Shown: one piece after another, positions 20,690-29,790 of the stretch
Layout: each line of letters begins with the position of its first letter
How positions within the stretch are numbered: the stretch's first letter is position 1
Source: Botryococcus braunii
Taxonomy: Eukaryota > Chlorophyta > Trebouxiophyceae
DNA: 64,000 nucleotides
Direction of reading: 5' to 3'
Assembly (NCBI GenBank): GCA_002005505.1
Contig: KV908439.1
Location: 128,501 to 192,500 of the forward strand
Program-made: the position numbers and the translations under genes
Notes under the pieces: model-generated
Seen by the model: the letters and a program-made list of their open reading frames with translations, nothing else
What the model was told of the DNA's origin: nothing
The model's database searches: none

Positions 20690-21010
20690 GTAACGAGCGC
20701 CACCAATTCGGTCATTGCAAACGTACTTTCAAATAACAGCTTTGGATTTTTAATTTTCCTCTTGGAGTCCATGACTTACCTATAGATGTCGGAAGACGCA
20801 CCCATATCCCCCGTTCAGAACGTTTATGTGACATGTGTGGCATAGCGGTGGGGGATGAGCATCATTTTGTGTTTCATTGCCCTGCACTTGCTCAGGTTTG
20901 TCACCGCTATCCACATTTGTTCTCGTCCCCCTCGTAGTCACTACGTAATTTCATTTGGCAAGAGGATCAGCGCGCCGCACCCTCGGCCGTCACCGTTATC
21001 GTAGTGGGAA
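20690..21010 (+). pseudogene. LINE-type retrotransposon 3' fragment (Cys/His C-terminal motif)
   Basis: The plus-strand reading contains [20 protein letters not shown] followed by CPALAQV, then RYPHLF and a short FIWQ motif. This C-x2-C-x(7-8)-E-H-x-F-x3-C-P pattern is typical of the C terminus of LINE-like reverse transcriptases in algae and plants. An in-frame stop follows YPHLFSSPS, so the copy is dead. It is not continuous with the reverse transcriptase fragment that starts at 21283 and may come from another copy. Confidence 0.6.
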
Positions 21011-21282
21011 TGAACTTCACCATCTTAGTAAAACGGTCCACCACCACAAGTACTGCATCATGTCCCTTAGGTTGTGGTGATTAATTTTATATTTGATGAA
21101 TTCCAGGCCCGTCAAGCGTTTCAGCGGCGGTGACTTGGCCATTCTCCATTATCCAGTTATTAGTATTGTTATCAGTGTTATAGCATAATAGTATTCTAAC
21201 TAGGTCCTCACATACCGTTGGTTTATCCGTCTGCATCTCATCATGCCCTTTGGGCTGGATTGATGTAATTCTTCTTCTTCTT

Positions 21283-21576
21283 TGGAGAAGAACCCTGTAT
21301 TGAAGCCCAATGGGGGTATCCGGCCCATTGCAGTGGGGCTCACCCTGCGCCGTCTGGTTTCCAAGATAGCTCTTGCAGCCGTCTTGCCCGCTGTCAGTGA
21401 GTATTTGCAGCCATACCAAGTTGGGGTTGGAGTCCGAAGGGGTGCAGAAGGCCTCGTCCATGCCCTCAACCGCTTGGTGGCACACCAGCAAGACTCCCCT
21501 GACCTCGTCGTTGTCAGCTTGGCCTTCAAAGTGCTTTCAATACAGTCGACCGCAACCGTATGCTTGCAAGAGTCGC
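21283..21576 (+). pseudogene. LINE-type reverse transcriptase, 5' part, interrupted
   Basis: The reading LKPNGGIRPIAVG, then LRRLVSKIAL, then YLQPYQVGVGVRRGAEGLVH matches the N-terminal fingers of LINE reverse transcriptases (usual form KPNGxIRPIAVGETLRRL). A frameshift lies near 21528: the frame changes between VVVSLAF and a continuation with AFNTVDRNRMLARVA. The fragment ends exactly at the GTCGC target site of the copia element. The same protein continues beyond the element at 28722. It is a non-functional host of the nested insertion. Confidence 0.85.
21572..21576. repeat. Target-site duplication GTCGC, left copy
   Basis: GTCGC lies immediately before the left LTR, and the same five bases follow the right LTR at 28717-28721. 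Five base pairs is the usual size for Ty1/copia integration. Confidence 0.9.
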
Positions 21577-22267
21577 TGAAATATTCTGGGCTTGGCGTAT
21601 CCTGCATGGTGGCGGCACGGAGGGTGTTAGACGATGTCCTCCTACTTGTGCGTTGTTAAGTAGGCACGGACATATACAAGTCAAGGACTGGTTAGCAACT
21701 GATTGATAGACACCCGGAGTGCCACTATAGTTCCAACCAAGTGTTACAATATCTCTCATCTCTCCTAACAAGGTGACGCAGTTCAAACACGCCTAACCTG
21801 CTCTCACCCAGGTCGTGTTCATTACTTTGTCCGATGAGCTAAACTCAACTCTATATGTCTAACATGTTCTAACAATGTTCATCTGAGTGCTAAATCCAGG
21901 AATACAATAAGGATTAAGTCACCTGCATGGTGGCGGCACGGAGGGTGTTAGACGATGTCCTCCTACTTGTGCGTTGTTAAGTAGGCACGGACATATACAA
22001 GTCAAGGACTGGTTAGCAACTGATTGATAGACACCCGGAGTGCCACTATAGTTCCAACCAAGTGCCTTCCCTATCCGTGCTTGCCCCATATGCCTCCTTT
22101 CTACAAACGTGTCTGTAACTTGCGTTATGATAGTCTTCGTTCAAATGCATGTATTGCCTGGCAGAACTCAGGGTTCTGCCTCTCTTTCCTAATTGGTATT
22201 GTCTTCATACGGAGACTTGCCATTATTACTCCTCTGAGGGAAAGGCATAAAATTAATTAACACAACA
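21577..22267 (-). repeat. 3' LTR of the copia element
   Basis: This LTR is 691 bp with TG...CA ends. It contains a perfect internal direct repeat: 21601-21743 and 21922-22064 are the same 143 bp, separated by 178 bp. Confidence 0.95.
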
Positions 22268-22282
22268 CTTCCCCTTGCCTTT
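22268..22282 (-). other. Polypurine tract of the copia element
   Basis: On the element strand the bases directly before the 3' LTR read AAAGGCAAGGGGAAG, a purine-rich primer for plus-strand DNA synthesis. It begins three bases after the gag-pol stop codon. Confidence 0.85.
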
Positions 22283-22285
22283 ACC

Positions 22286-25200
22286 TCACAGAAACTTGGC
22301 CAGTCCCAGTGAGTTACGATGTCCCAGAAACACTTGTCTAACTAGTGGTTTGGTAAAAATGTCAGCCACATTTCTAGCAGATTGAATGTACTTGAATTCA
22401 ACCTGCCCCTTTGCAATAGCTTCACGTGCGAAATGACAGCTAATTGCAATATGCTTTGTGTGTTTGGAGTACACCGGATTCCTCAGGTGGTTTATACACC
22501 CTTGGTTGTCACAATGAATCTTCACTATCCACGGTAACACTCCAATTTCCTCCAGGAAACCTCTCAGCCAATTTGCTTCCTTCACAACAGCACTTGCTGC
22601 CATGAATTCAGCCTCCACTGTTGAAGTGGCAACAGCAGATTGCTTTTTACTTCCCCACACTACTGCTCCTCCAAACACAGTGAGGACAAAGCCAGTGGTA
22701 GAGAAGCGATGATCCTGATCACCTCCATAGTCGGCATCCACATAGCCTTCTAGCTCTATCTCCCCCCCTCCGAGAGTTAGAACCAAATCTCGGGTTCCTT
22801 TCAGATACTTCAACACACGGATGGCTTCATTCCAATGTGCTGTGGTGGGAGATATGCGATAACGAGACAATACACCTACTGCCTGAGCTATATCGGGACG
22901 TGTGGTGTTGGCTATATACAGAAGAGACCCTACTAACTCACAGTAACGGTGACCTGGAGGTAGTGGACTGCCAGCACCAATGCTGTCGCTCCCATCTCTC
23001 GGTGCAGGCCTTTGGGACATTACGAAATCTTTTGTCATGGGAGTATCAGGTCCCACTGACTCAAGATCCAAGCCAAATTTCTCTACAAGTGCATCGATTT
23101 TAGGGATGCAACTCAGGGTGATCAGCCCTTTATCTCTATCTCTCATCACTTGACATCCCAAGAAATCCTTCACTTCCCCAAGATCATGGATGGTGAATTC
23201 TTTCTTGAGAAGTCCCTTCACTCTCTCGATTTCTGACATGCCCTTGGAAACTATCAGAAGATCATCAACATAGATCAGCACATAGGACTTTCCTCCATCA
23301 GTAGAGCATCTCACATACACTCCCGCATCACTCTTGCACACCTCATACCCCATGACTTCAAGTTTGTCATTCAGGGTTTTGTGCCAGGCACGTGGAGCCT
23401 GCTTCAGGCCATACAACGCCTTTCTCAATCGGCACACAATATTCTTATCACCATTCTCAAAGCCAGGAGGTTGCGTTACATATACTTCCTCCTCGAGCTC
23501 ACCATTCAGAAAGGCGGTCTTAACGTCCACCTGATGAATTTCACAGCCCTCTCTTGCAGCAACAGCAAGCAGAGCTCTTCTAGCTCCATAGCTACTAGTA
23601 GGAGCAAAGACCTCCATCACATCCACTCCAGGGATTTGTCTGCATCCCTGTGCCACTAATCTGGCCTTGAATCTCACAACATTGCCATGTGCATCCATTT
23701 TCACTGAAAATATCCAGTGAACTGGAATAACCTTATGTCCACGAGGTCTCGGAACATACTCCATGACCTCATGAGTATCTAGAGAATTTTGCTCTTCCTG
23801 CATAGCTGCCTTCCAGTATTCCCACTGGGGAGACATCTGTGCTTCTCTCAAATTAGAGGGAACGTGAATTTTCCCAAATCTGACACCTGTGTGCTTTTCC
23901 TCTGAATTGCCTGATTTTCTCTCACTTTGTCCAGAACCCACTACTCTTCCACTGACACTCGCTGAGTTACACATCACAGGCTCTCCAGTAGAAGTAGAAT
24001 GCTCTCTCATAGCACGCTCTCGCTTGGACTCACACTTGGCTTTGCACAAGTTACTCTGCTCATCCCTCACATCATCCTCCCATGCACAGGTACCTCTCGG
24101 ACAGTCTTTGTAATTTGGAATCCCTTCACATTGTCCAGACTTCCGATTCACCTCCTCAAACACACTCTGACATGCCTGCAAGAGTTCAGACTCTTCAGGT
24201 CTCTCACAAGCAACATCGGGATATGGCAGAGTGTCTGCATACTTCCCCTGATTTATGTGATCCACATGCCTCTCAGACCGACTGCATGTCACTGTTGGGA
24301 GTGACCTCACATCTCTGACATCACTCTCCCAGGCACAGGTACCTCTCAGTGAGCACTTGTAATTTGGTCTGTCTCCACAATGTCTGTGCTCCTGATTCAC
24401 CTCCTCCTCTCGTCCCTTACATGGAGTCAAGGATGCAGATCCTGTCTCCCGCTCACAATCATGTTTGGCTGGTGCAGAGAAAGCATATGATGCTTCCTCT
24501 GACCGGTGGCTGCCACCACAGTCCCGTCCAGGAGTGCTCTGACTGGACGGGTTGCCAGAAGAACTCTGCATGGTCACATCTCTTACATTTCTCTCAGTCA
24601 CTGAACAAGACCCACCCATACTGCTCAGCTCCCCGGGACCATTTGCAGCTTTGCATGTAGCTGCCCCCCTCACTGCACTCACATGCAATTCATGCCCCTC
24701 ATGTGAATCACCCTCTAGCTGCACTTCCCCTGGTCCCTGTGACAGAGAGTCACATTCAGTCAACCCCTCTCGCTCTCTGCTCTCTCCCTTCTCCTGTGGC
24801 AGCAGGAGGTCTTTGGCGGCAGTGCGTTGTTCGTGTCGTTGAGCCCGGGTCAGGCCATCCAATTGGTGGTTGCGGCAATCAGACCTAGTTGGTCTGAGGA
24901 CCTCCTGGGCTCGCTCCATCTGCGGTCGAAGGTGGGAGTCCTGTCTCACTCCTCTGGCTAAGTCCTGTACTGCCTCCAGGGTTTGATCCATCTCCACTGG
25001 GTCACACAGTCTTCTGGATTCAGGCTCGGGCTCAGCCTCACTGGGGGGTCCTGTGACAGGCTGTGTGGGGAGGTTGCTGGAGGCTGGCAGGTACTCAGGC
25101 TCACTGTGTGGGTCATCAAGATCTGTCTCAAGGCTGATGTTGGTTGTGCCAGGGGAGGTGCCGGGAAAGACTGGGGGAGTGTCACTTGCAGAGGGCTCAG

Positions 25201-27688
25201 GACACAGAAACTCTGTAGACTGTGTTGAGGAAACGCTCATGCCAACCCGAGAGGCTCCCCTGAGGTGCTCCACGAAAACCACATCTCTGCTCTCCTTCCA
25301 GATACCCCCTCCCACATAGATCCGATAGGCTTTGGAGGAGGCTGAGTAACCAGTAAGCATCCCTGGCACAGTTTTAGGGGAAAACACAGAGCGCTGGACA
25401 TCAGGAATGTGCACAAAGGCCAAGCAACCCCAGGTACGCAGTGGGGTTACATTTGGTTTGTAGCCAAAAAATAATTCTGATGGCGTGCGGTCCCTCCCGG
25501 TACTGGGACCCATGTTCAGTAGGGTGCATGCAGTTTCCAGGGCCTCCTTCCACAACGTTGGACTGGCAGCTGCAAAAGCCAGAAGAGTCCTGGTACGTTC
25601 CTTGAGGGTGCGATTGGCTCTTTCAGCCGCTCCATTCTGTTGCGGGGTGTAAGGAGCTGAGGTCTCCAATTTAGTCCCCTGGGATGCACAAAATTCTTTG
25701 AACGTGGCATTCAGAAATTCAGTTCCACGGTCACACCGGACACACTTCACTTTGGTTTTCTTCTGGGTCTGCCAGTATAGAATGAGGTCCCTCACAGCAG
25801 CACTGATGGCATCTTTGGACTTCACAGGCAGGACCGCCTTTAACTGAGATGACTCATCCAAAGCAGTCACCCAGTAACGTTCACCAGTTACTGCAGCAGG
25901 AAAAATGGGGCCCACAGTGTCAATATGTACTCTGTCAAGTGGTTCAACAGCTGGTCTACTGCTTATTCCAAATGGAGGCCGAGACGTCTTTCCCTCAATA
26001 CATGCTTCACAGTAGACTGGACAATTGGAGCAGGGACATAGGGATGTATCAAGTCCCGAGACCAGGTCCTCATTGGTTAGGCGCTGCATCCATGTTTCAC
26101 CTGGATGTCCCATTCTGCTATGCCAGAGGTATCGTCTGGCACAGTTGTGTGAGTTTTGGGTGGGGGTTTTGGACTTCACAGCAGCTGAAATTCTTCTGTG
26201 GTTAACACTGGGACTCAGAGCTACAACTTGATGAATATAAAATAGCCCTTTCTCTGCACTGATCCGAGACCTCCAGCTGTTTGGACCACAGACTTCAGTG
26301 AACGCTCCAACATCATCTGTGCGAAAGACTGCCCCATCCCGCAATGCTGCAGATACTGACAGTATGTTTGAGGTTGCAGAAGGAACACACTGAACATGAT
26401 GTATCCACAGGGGAACTCCCACTCGACTGAGGATGCAGACAGAGCCTGATGCTACAATTCCTCCAGTGGCATCTGAAGTGGCCAGATGTAATGGGATGGG
26501 TTTGGCATGCACAGTTGGATTATGTAGTAGGGTCACATCATTCACCAGATGTACAGATGCTCCACTGTCCACCAGCCAGGATTGCAGAGACGAATTTCTG
26601 ACAGGAGTCTTCAGGATGTTGAGGGAAATTATGTATGGCATACCTCCAGGTGGTGGAGGTGGGGGAGCTGGGGGTTGGAACCATGCCGGAAAGGCATCCA
26701 GTCCAGGGTGCGCCAGCTGGGCTGCAGGAGGGTGTGGGCCACCCATATGTGGAGGTCCCTGTGGCCACATTCCCTGCAATTGTTGGACCGCTGCCACTAC
26801 GTTCCGTTGGGTCTCCTCGTCCCGCTTCCTCTTTCGACAGTCCCTCCAGTAATGCCCCTTCTTATTGCAGTAGTTGCAGATGCCCTTAGTCTCGGACTTG
26901 GCCTCAGAGACAGTTGGTTGGGCCTGCTGATGGACTGCACTGGCAGCTGGTGGGGTATTGGCTCCACTGGAGCCTTGTCCAAGAGCCAAAACCCTTGGTT
27001 GGCGAGGAGCATATTCATCAAAACCCACTGCAGCTGCTGTGTTGCGCAGAAGTCCAGCCAGCTTCTCCAGGGGTTGTGCTGCAGCAGTTGTGATCATTCC
27101 TGGCTCTTTAGCTGCATCAGGCAAGCCCTGCACAATCTGGGTTGCAACGTGTGCATCCAGTAGAGCATGGTTGTTCCTGTCAAGGCATGCCTTCAGGTTG
27201 ATCATTCTGTTGACATATTGCGAAATCGTCTCGTCATGTTTCATTCCCTGGCTCATTTCTTGGAGCCAATCTGCATTGGCCTCGATATTATATCCACCAA
27301 TAAACTTTCTGCAGATGAACTCATATGCATCATAAGCAGAGGGCAGATTAGACAGAGGTCCCAGCCATTCCTCTGGGACTGACTCATAAATCAGTAACAT
27401 TGCGGCTGCGTCATGTGCTGTACCAGGCATAGCCTCCAGGATGGCAGGCAAAGACCCTTTTGACTCATTTGCTGCCAAAAATGCATTCTTCCAAACAATA
27501 ATATTTGTCCCCCGTTCCTTCAGTTTTATGTGTACCTTGACATTTGTTGGGATAATCTTGGGCAGCTCATCTCCGCTGCCTCTTGAGGTGCTGGGAGTAC
27601 ACGGTTCTCTGATGGGTGTGGATGAGGCTGGTTCACTGCTTGACGTTGATGCTCCACTAGCTGATGATCCTTTCTTCTTGGAAGTCAT
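22286..27688 (-). CDS. Ty1/copia gag-pol polyprotein, intact
   Basis: This single frame of 1800 codons encodes the structural and enzymatic proteins for reverse transcription and integration. Approximate residue positions: Gag about 45-220; CCHC zinc knuckle CNYCNKKGHYWRDC near 268-282; protease DSGA near 373; HHCC zinc-binding segment (WHSRMGHPG ... CEACIEGK) about 510-560; integrase core with D in VHIDTVGP near 586, D in CDRGTEF near 649 and E in QNGAAERANR near 685; reverse transcriptase from about 1289 with YVDD near 1471; RNase H from VDADYGG near 1648. Between integrase and reverse transcriptase lies an unusually long linker of roughly 450 residues, rich in Ser, Glu, Arg and Cys, with a repeated module (see findings). 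The start ATG overlaps the stop of the upstream leader ORF. No frameshift or stop was found. Confidence 0.97.
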   Translation of the reverse strand: MTSKKKGSSASGASTSSSEPASSTPIREPCTPSTSRGSGDELPKIIPTNVKVHIKLKERGTNIIVWKNAFLAANESKGSLPAILEAMPGTAHDAAAMLLIYESVPEEWLGPLSNLPSAYDAYEFICRKFIGGYNIEANADWLQEMSQGMKHDETISQYVNRMINLKACLDRNNHALLDAHVATQIVQGLPDAAKEPGMITTAAAQPLEKLAGLLRNTAAAVGFDEYAPRQPRVLALGQGSSGANTPPAASAVHQQAQPTVSEAKSETKGICNYCNKKGHYWRDCRKRKRDEETQRNVVAAVQQLQGMWPQGPPHMGGPHPPAAQLAHPGLDAFPAWFQPPAPPPPPPGGMPYIISLNILKTPVRNSSLQSWLVDSGASVHLVNDVTLLHNPTVHAKPIPLHLATSDATGGIVASGSVCILSRVGVPLWIHHVQCVPSATSNILSVSAALRDGAVFRTDDVGAFTEVCGPNSWRSRISAEKGLFYIHQVVALSPSVNHRRISAAVKSKTPTQNSHNCARRYLWHSRMGHPGETWMQRLTNEDLVSGLDTSLCPCSNCPVYCEACIEGKTSRPPFGISSRPAVEPLDRVHIDTVGPIFPAAVTGERYWVTALDESSQLKAVLPVKSKDAISAAVRDLILYWQTQKKTKVKCVRCDRGTEFLNATFKEFCASQGTKLETSAPYTPQQNGAAERANRTLKERTRTLLAFAAASPTLWKEALETACTLLNMGPSTGRDRTPSELFFGYKPNVTPLRTWGCLAFVHIPDVQRSVFSPKTVPGMLTGYSASSKAYRIYVGGGIWKESRDVVFVEHLRGASRVGMSVSSTQSTEFLCPEPSASDTPPVFPGTSPGTTNISLETDLDDPHSEPEYLPASSNLPTQPVTGPPSEAEPEPESRRLCDPVEMDQTLEAVQDLARGVRQDSHLRPQMERAQEVLRPTRSDCRNHQLDGLTRAQRHEQRTAAKDLLLPQEKGESREREGLTECDSLSQGPGEVQLEGDSHEGHELHVSAVRGAATCKAANGPGELSSMGGSCSVTERNVRDVTMQSSSGNPSSQSTPGRDCGGSHRSEEASYAFSAPAKHDCERETGSASLTPCKGREEEVNQEHRHCGDRPNYKCSLRGTCAWESDVRDVRSLPTVTCSRSERHVDHINQGKYADTLPYPDVACERPEESELLQACQSVFEEVNRKSGQCEGIPNYKDCPRGTCAWEDDVRDEQSNLCKAKCESKRERAMREHSTSTGEPVMCNSASVSGRVVGSGQSERKSGNSEEKHTGVRFGKIHVPSNLREAQMSPQWEYWKAAMQEEQNSLDTHEVMEYVPRPRGHKVIPVHWIFSVKMDAHGNVVRFKARLVAQGCRQIPGVDVMEVFAPTSSYGARRALLAVAAREGCEIHQVDVKTAFLNGELEEEVYVTQPPGFENGDKNIVCRLRKALYGLKQAPRAWHKTLNDKLEVMGYEVCKSDAGVYVRCSTDGGKSYVLIYVDDLLIVSKGMSEIERVKGLLKKEFTIHDLGEVKDFLGCQVMRDRDKGLITLSCIPKIDALVEKFGLDLESVGPDTPMTKDFVMSQRPAPRDGSDSIGAGSPLPPGHRYCELVGSLLYIANTTRPDIAQAVGVLSRYRISPTTAHWNEAIRVLKYLKGTRDLVLTLGGGEIELEGYVDADYGGDQDHRFSTTGFVLTVFGGAVVWGSKKQSAVATSTVEAEFMAASAVVKEANWLRGFLEEIGVLPWIVKIHCDNQGCINHLRNPVYSKHTKHIAISCHFAREAIAKGQVEFKYIQSARNVADIFTKPLVRQVFLGHRNSLGLAKFL

Positions 27689-27957
27689 AATTCCCCAGTT
27701 GTCTTATAACTCCAGTACTCGCAAGGTAGCAGCAAGATCTTACTTCTGAACCAGGTGGGTTGAGCTAACGGACAGCCAACGTGAAGGTGAAAGATGTAGT
27801 CTTTGACGATAAAGGCTCTCTCGTCAGGATTGCGGTCTCCACGTTGTCCTCCTTCTCTGATTAGTTCGTTGTATGACGGAGGTCCTGATCTCAAGCGCGC
27901 TGGAACGTTGAGGTTGGTGGTCTTCCTGGCTGTTTGCTTTGTCCGCTTCTTCGCCAT
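27685..27957 (-). CDS. Leader ORF of the copia element with histone H3 tail-like N terminus
   Basis: This 90-codon frame starts 69 bases inside the 5' LTR border, and its stop TGA overlaps the gag-pol ATG as ATGA. The protein begins MAKKRTKQTARKTT. Residues 5-12, RTKQTARK, are identical to residues 2-9 of mature histone H3 and are followed by TT where H3 has ST. The rest (residues 15-90) is not histone-like: a charged middle part (PSYNELIREGGQRGDRNPDE) and a hydrophobic, aromatic C-terminal half. The H3 resemblance is directly visible. Whether the frame is translated is unknown. Alternatively it is an untranslated leader with a chance frame, although the exact eight-residue match at the N terminus and the stop-start overlap argue against chance. 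Confidence 0.6.
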   Translation of the reverse strand: MAKKRTKQTARKTTNLNVPARLRSGPPSYNELIREGGQRGDRNPDERAFIVKDYIFHLHVGCPLAQPTWFRSKILLLPCEYWSYKTTGEL

Positions 27958-28011
27958 TCACAGTCTAGTGAGCTCCGATTTAGGCGCCACCCACTCTCAG
28001 CATCCGAGCCC

Positions 28012-28025
28012 GTGGGCCCATAACC
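28012..28025 (-). other. Primer-binding site, initiator tRNA-Met anticodon arm type
   Basis: Directly next to the 5' LTR the plus strand reads GTGGGCCCATAACC. As I remember it, this is the anticodon-arm sequence of plant-type initiator tRNA-Met (CAT anticodon). The element RNA would therefore pair with an internal stretch of that tRNA rather than its 3' end. This is the half-tRNA priming known from Drosophila copia. Confidence 0.75.
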
Positions 28026-28716
28026 TGAAATATTCTGGGCTTGGCGTATCCTGCATGGTGGCGGCACGGAGGGTGTTAGACGATGTCCTCCTACTTGTGC
28101 GTTGTTAAGTAGGCACGGACATATACAAGTCAAGGACTGGTTAGCAACTGATTGATAGACACCCGGAGTGCCACTATAGTTCCAACCAAGTGTTACAATA
28201 TCTCTCATCTCTCCTAACAAGGTGACGCAGTTCAAACACGCCTAACCTGCTCTCACCCAGGTCGTGTTCATTACTTTGTCCGATGAGCTAAACTCAACTC
28301 TATATGTCTAACATGTTCTAACAATGTTCATCTGAGTGCTAAATCCAGGAATACAATAAGGATTAAGTCACCTGCATGGTGGCGGCACGGAGGGTGTTAG
28401 ACGATGTCCTCCTACTTGTGCGTTGTTAAGTAGGCACGGACATATACAAGTCAAGGACTGGTTAGCAACTGATTGATAGACACCCGGAGTGCCACTATAG
28501 TTCCAACCAAGTGCCTTCCCTATCCGTGCTTGCCCCATATGCCTCCTTTCTACAAACGTGTCTGTAACTTGCGTTATGATAGTCTTCGTTCAAATGCATG
28601 TATTGCCTGGCAGAACTCAGGGTTCTGCCTCTCTTTCCTAATTGGTATTGTCTTCATACGGAGACTTGCCATTATTACTCCTCTGAGGGAAAGGCATAAA
28701 ATTAATTAACACAACA
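28026..28716 (-). repeat. 5' LTR of the copia element
   Basis: This LTR is 691 bp and appears identical to the left LTR, including the internal 143-bp direct repeat (28050-28192 and 28371-28513). The promoter and polyadenylation signals of the element should lie here, but I could not place them with confidence. Confidence 0.95.
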
Positions 28717-28721
28717 GTCGC
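28717..28721. repeat. Target-site duplication GTCGC, right copy
   Basis: It matches 21572-21576 and defines the right end of the element. Confidence 0.9.
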
Positions 28722-29790
28722 CCTCCATTGCCCCAGCATATGGCAGTATGTGGCGATGACGTACGGCTGCGCGGCCCATCAGTATGTTGGACCCCATGTC
28801 GTGGAATCCACAACTGGGTTCCAGCAAGGGGACCCCCTCTCTCCGATGTTCAGCCACTCCTCCTTGACATTCACCAAGAGGGTCCCGACATGCACCACGG
28901 TTGGTATTTGGATGACGGCACGTTCGTTGGTCCCGTGCCCGCAGCGCAGCATACAGTCCAATTGGCTATTGACCGGGCCCCCGCATATGGCTTGAGCCTC
29001 AACCCTCACAAGTGCCGTGTGTGGTCGCCGTGCCAAAACTCTCAGCATCTGCAAGGGTTCCCTCTGGGCTTCGTATCTGAAACTCGTGCTGGTGTGATTG
29101 TGTTGGGGGCAGCAGTCACCGTGGCAGTCGCATACGCGGCTTCTGTGGCCCATGCGCAAGTTGATGCCGTGGCAGCCTTGCGTCAGCGTTTGTCAATCCT
29201 CCGACACCCCTAAGCAAAGCTCCTCTTGCTACGAAGTTGCCTTGGGACCTATACGTTGGTTTTTGCAGCTCGGACCATGCCGCCCGCTGCAGCCGCGTAA
29301 GCTTTGGTGAATTCGGCATGCTCCAAACCCAGGTCCTCCAATCCATTGTCACAGCTGGTGGCGGTGGTTTTGGCCCTTTGCAGCCAACTCTGGCTGGGTT
29401 GCCTAATGCCCACGGGGGTCTGGTGATCATAGGAGGTCACTTCCCATCTGCCCTGTGCCTGGCTTGCTTCCGTCACGCAGACAGCCCCCCTGCAGGACCG
29501 TCTTCTCAGTGCATCCACTGCCCCACCTGTCCTCGCTACCTCAGCTGCCAAGGCTGACTACTGCGCCCTTGTCCCAGATTTCGATGCCGTGCTCTTCGAC
29601 GATCCGGATTTTGCCCGCAGCAAAGTGCAAGCCTGGCTGTCCAAACCCTTGTATCAGAGCACATACCGGAAGGTTGTTGATGACCTTGCTTGCTCGGATC
29701 GCGACCGTGCTGTGCTCCAATCTCTCACACAGCCGGGAGCGTCTGACTTGTTGCTGGCTCTCCCAGTTCCCCCAAGTTTTCTGTGAAGAC
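28722..29790 (+). pseudogene. LINE-type reverse transcriptase, 3' part
   Basis: This continues the protein broken at 21576. Visible blocks are YVAMTYGCAAHQYVG, then TTGFQQGDPLSPMF (the usual GxQQGDPLGP block), then after a frame change HHGWYLDDGTFVG, the YxDD catalytic motif, then YGLSLNPHKCRVW. Another frame change precedes LRSCLGTYTLVFAARTMPP. Further on come ALFDDPDFARSKVQAWL and YRKVVDDLACSDRDRAVL. At least two frameshifts and several stops make it a pseudogene. The ancestral element ran on the plus strand, opposite to the copia insertion. Confidence 0.85.

Larger units (their letters stand above)
21577..28716 (-). mobile_element. Complete Ty1/copia LTR retrotransposon
   Basis: The element is 7140 bp and transcribed on the minus strand. 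Two 691-bp LTRs (21577-22267 and 28026-28716) begin TGAAATATTC and end AACACAACA on the plus strand, so each has TG...CA ends. I saw no difference between them by eye. The element is flanked by GTCGC duplications. In its own direction the order is 5' LTR, tRNA-type primer site, a short leader ORF, an uninterrupted 1800-codon gag-pol with protease, integrase, reverse transcriptase and RNase H, a polypurine tract and the 3' LTR. Integrase before reverse transcriptase defines Ty1/copia. It sits inside a LINE reverse transcriptase. Identical LTRs and an open frame indicate a recent and possibly still active copy. Confidence 0.97.
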
